This document shows positions 13,832 to 15,276 of a stretch of DNA of 15,276 bases, in pieces; the stretch's first letter is position 1, and each line of letters starts with the position of its first letter. Location: contig CAKTIH010000045.1 of NCBI GenBank assembly GCA_934565615.1, positions 1-15,276 on the forward strand, read 5' to 3'. The DNA comes from an uncultured Oscillospiraceae bacterium. GTDB lineage: Bacteria > Bacillota > Clostridia > Oscillospirales > Oscillospiraceae. The translations under genes and the position numbers were made by a program. The notes under the pieces were generated by a model. That model did not search any database, had not been told where the DNA came from, and saw only the letters and a list, made by a program, of their open reading frames with translations.

Positions 13832-13860
13832 ATCATAAAGCCGCGGCGGGAAAAAGTCAA
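13832..13860 (-). promoter_or_regulatory. Sigma-A promoter of the hydrolase-transporter operon
   Basis: On the minus strand TTGACT (13860-13855) is separated by exactly 17 bases from TATGAT (13837-13832). Transcription would start near 13825, leaving a leader of about 30 bases with AGGAGG, too short for a riboswitch. Control is therefore more likely by a DNA-binding regulator, possibly at the inverted repeats 22-53 bp upstream of the -35 box. Confidence 0.72.
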
Positions 13861-13881
13861 CACATATATTCCAGAAAACAC

Positions 13882-13913
13882 GAATATTTATTCATTTTGG
13901 CGTTCGCGCCAAA
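13882..13913. repeat. Two adjacent inverted repeats upstream of the operon promoter, candidate operator
   Basis: GAATA and TATTC arms with a 2-base spacer (13882-13893) lie next to a perfect 7-bp inverted repeat TTTGGCG / CGCCAAA with a TTCG centre (13896-13913). Neither has a convincing U tract, so a regulator-binding site is more likely than a terminator. No regulator gene is in the window. Confidence 0.45.
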
Positions 13914-13966
13914 TTTCCGTTAAGGACGGTCGATTCTTATGTATAATCTGCAAATGCGTATAGAAG

Positions 13967-14001
13967 TCCCCCGGCGCGGATACAAGAGCCGCACCGGGGG
14001 A
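13967..14001 (-). terminator. Probable 3' hairpin of metK
   Basis: A 13-position stem with one C-A mismatch (13967-13979 with 13989-14001) and a 9-base loop lies about 50 bases after the metK stop. The following minus-strand bases are CTTCTATACG, without a proper U run, so termination efficiency is doubtful. The rest of 13914-14050 shows no other clear element. Confidence 0.5.
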
Positions 14002-14050
14002 GAGTATGACGATTAGAATTTTATGCGTTAGTATTTACTTTGCCGCGTTG

Positions 14051-15232
14051 TCACTTCACCGCATCGAGCAGAGCCTGAACGCGGTCGGTCTTTTCCCAGC
14101 TCACGCCGAGGTCCTCGCGCCCCATGTGGCCGTAGGCGGCGAGCTTGCGGTAGATAGGACGGCGCAGGTCAAGGTCGCGGATGATGGCGCTCGGGCGCAG
14201 GTCGAACACCTTCTGCACTGCCTCGGACAGGATAGCGTCGGAGACCGTGCCGGTGCCGAAGGTCTCAACGAGGACAGACACGGGAGCCGCCACGCCTATT
14301 GCGTAGGCAAGCTCTATCTGGCAGCGCTTTGCAAGCCCAGCCGCGACGACGTTCTTCGCCGCGTAGCGCGCGGCGTAGGCTGCGCTGCGGTCGACCTTTG
14401 TCGGGTCCTTGCCGGAGAAAGCGCCGCCGCCGTGGGGAGCGCTGCCGCCGTAGGTGTCGACGATGATCTTGCGCCCAGTGAGACCGGAGTCGCCCTGCGG
14501 CCCGCCGATGACAAAGCGGCCGGTGGGGTTGACGAGGTACTTGGTGTTCTCATCCAGCAGCTCCGCGGGGATCGTGGTCTTGATGACCTTTTCGATCATG
14601 TCGGCTCTGATCTGCTCGAGCGCGACGTCGGGGGAGTGCTGCGTGGAGATAACGACGGTGTCGACCCTGACGGGGCGGCGCTGCTCGTCGTACTCAACAG
14701 TGACCTGGGTCTTGCCGTCGGGTCTGAGATAGGTGAGTTCGCCGGATTTTCTGACAGCGGTGAGCTTCTTCGCAAGCTTGTGGGACAGGGAGATGGCCAT
14801 CGGCATAAGCTCCGGGGTCTCGTCGCAGGCGTAGCCGAACATCATGCCCTGGTCGCCCGCGCCGTTTTGGAGCTCGTCATATTCGCCGTTCTTGTTCTCA
14901 AGGGACTTGTTAACGCCCATTGCGATGTCGCCGGACTGCTCGTCGATGTTCGTGATGATGCCGCAGGTGTCGCAGTCAAAGCCGTATTTTGCGCGGTCAT
15001 AGCCGATCTCGCGGATGACCTCGCGCGCGATGCGCGGGATGTCGACATAGCACTCGGTGCTTATCTCGCCCATGATGTGGACAAGGCCGGTGGAGACGGT
15101 GGTCTCGCAGGCGACGCGCCCCTGCGGGTCCTTATCAAGGATGGCGTCGAGCACGGCGTCGGATATCTGGTCGCATATCTTATCGGGATGCCCCTCGGTC
15201 ACGGACTCGGATGTGAAAAAGTAATGGCTCAT
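14051..15232 (-). CDS. metK: S-adenosylmethionine synthetase (methionine adenosyltransferase)
   Basis: This 393-residue cytoplasmic enzyme makes S-adenosylmethionine from methionine and ATP. Signature elements are GHPDK at 14-18, GAGDQG at 124-129 and the P-loop-like GGGAFSGKDP at 268-277, followed by KVDRSAAYAARYAAKN. Length matches bacterial MetK. The ATG at 15232 has AGGAGG 8 bases upstream. It is on the same strand as the transporter operon but is separated from it by 255 bases containing a hairpin and a new promoter, so it is probably transcribed separately. Its promoter lies beyond the window. No S-box (SAM riboswitch) core is visible in the 44 bases upstream that can be seen. Confidence 0.97.
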   Translation of the reverse strand: MSHYFFTSESVTEGHPDKICDQISDAVLDAILDKDPQGRVACETTVSTGLVHIMGEISTECYVDIPRIAREVIREIGYDRAKYGFDCDTCGIITNIDEQSGDIAMGVNKSLENKNGEYDELQNGAGDQGMMFGYACDETPELMPMAISLSHKLAKKLTAVRKSGELTYLRPDGKTQVTVEYDEQRRPVRVDTVVISTQHSPDVALEQIRADMIEKVIKTTIPAELLDENTKYLVNPTGRFVIGGPQGDSGLTGRKIIVDTYGGSAPHGGGAFSGKDPTKVDRSAAYAARYAAKNVVAAGLAKRCQIELAYAIGVAAPVSVLVETFGTGTVSDAILSEAVQKVFDLRPSAIIRDLDLRRPIYRKLAAYGHMGREDLGVSWEKTDRVQALLDAVK

Positions 15233-15240
15233 TTATATTT

Positions 15241-15246
15241 CCTCCT
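15241..15246 (-). promoter_or_regulatory. Ribosome binding site of metK
   Basis: A perfect AGGAGG on the minus strand lies 8 bases before the ATG, confirming the start. The remaining 30 bases to the window edge show no complete promoter. Confidence 0.8.
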
Positions 15247-15276
15247 TTGTATTTTTACAGAACTTTAGGTCAAGAG

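Noticed and set aside
14006..15268. Open frame of 420 codons on the plus strand opposite metK
   Set aside because: It lies entirely antisense to a full-length, motif-complete metK; its alanine/valine/aspartate-rich composition is the expected shadow of such a gene.
15233..15276. SAM riboswitch in front of metK
   Set aside because: Only 44 bases of upstream sequence are visible and they show no S-box core; a riboswitch further upstream can be neither supported nor excluded.
1..15276. CRISPR arrays, tandem repeats, insertion sequences, tRNA or rRNA genes
   Set aside because: No regularly spaced repeats, transposase-like frames, terminal inverted repeats or cloverleaf-like segments were seen while reading the window; gene content is ordinary chromosomal.

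Overview
The window looks like chromosomal DNA of a GC-rich anaerobic member of the Clostridia (Oscillospirales-like). The evidence is a class III (oxygen-sensitive) ribonucleotide reductase with its radical-SAM activase, an MsmK-type sugar ABC ATPase carrying a lysine/glutamate insertion, a LysM/M14 spore-type endopeptidase, strong AGGAGG ribosome sites, and short intergenic gaps with hairpin terminators. No rRNA, tRNA, phage, transposon or CRISPR was seen, so the taxonomic call is an inference.

Layout. (1) 1-3790, plus strand: the 3' part of nrdG, then nrdD with a C-terminal redoxin domain fused on, then a thioredoxin reductase. Together these can form a complete anaerobic dNTP-synthesis unit: activase, reductase, built-in disulfide carrier and its NADPH-dependent recycler. 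(2) 3844-4683, minus: an HSL-type alpha/beta hydrolase with its own promoter. (3) 4802-5986, minus: a solitary MsmK/UgpC-like sugar ABC ATPase with a strong promoter and a leader of about 190 nt. (4) 6308-7585, plus: a PG-binding/LysM/M14 peptidase. (5) 7626-13795, minus: a compact run in transcription order of metallo-beta-lactamase-fold hydrolase, amino-acid-type solute-binding lipoprotein, permease, ATPase, PfkB-fold protein, BtpA/SgcQ-family protein and MATE exporter. The last five genes overlap end to end. (6) 14051-15232, minus: metK, SAM synthetase.

The most unusual parts are the redoxin-fused NrdD next to a thioredoxin reductase, and the minus-strand transporter operon. The latter couples a polar-amino-acid ABC importer to a PfkB protein whose usual catalytic Asp is Asn, a BtpA TIM-barrel protein and an exporter. 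No known pathway was recognised for this operon; it may handle a modified amino acid or a glycosylated amine, but that is speculation.

Converging gene pairs share perfect-stem bidirectional terminators (3808-3847 and 7589-7620). Good sigma-A promoters lie in front of the sugar ATPase, the alpha/beta hydrolase and the transporter operon. The only stretch over 300 bases without a gene is 5987-6307, which holds the sugar ATPase promoter and leader and the upstream region of the peptidase gene.
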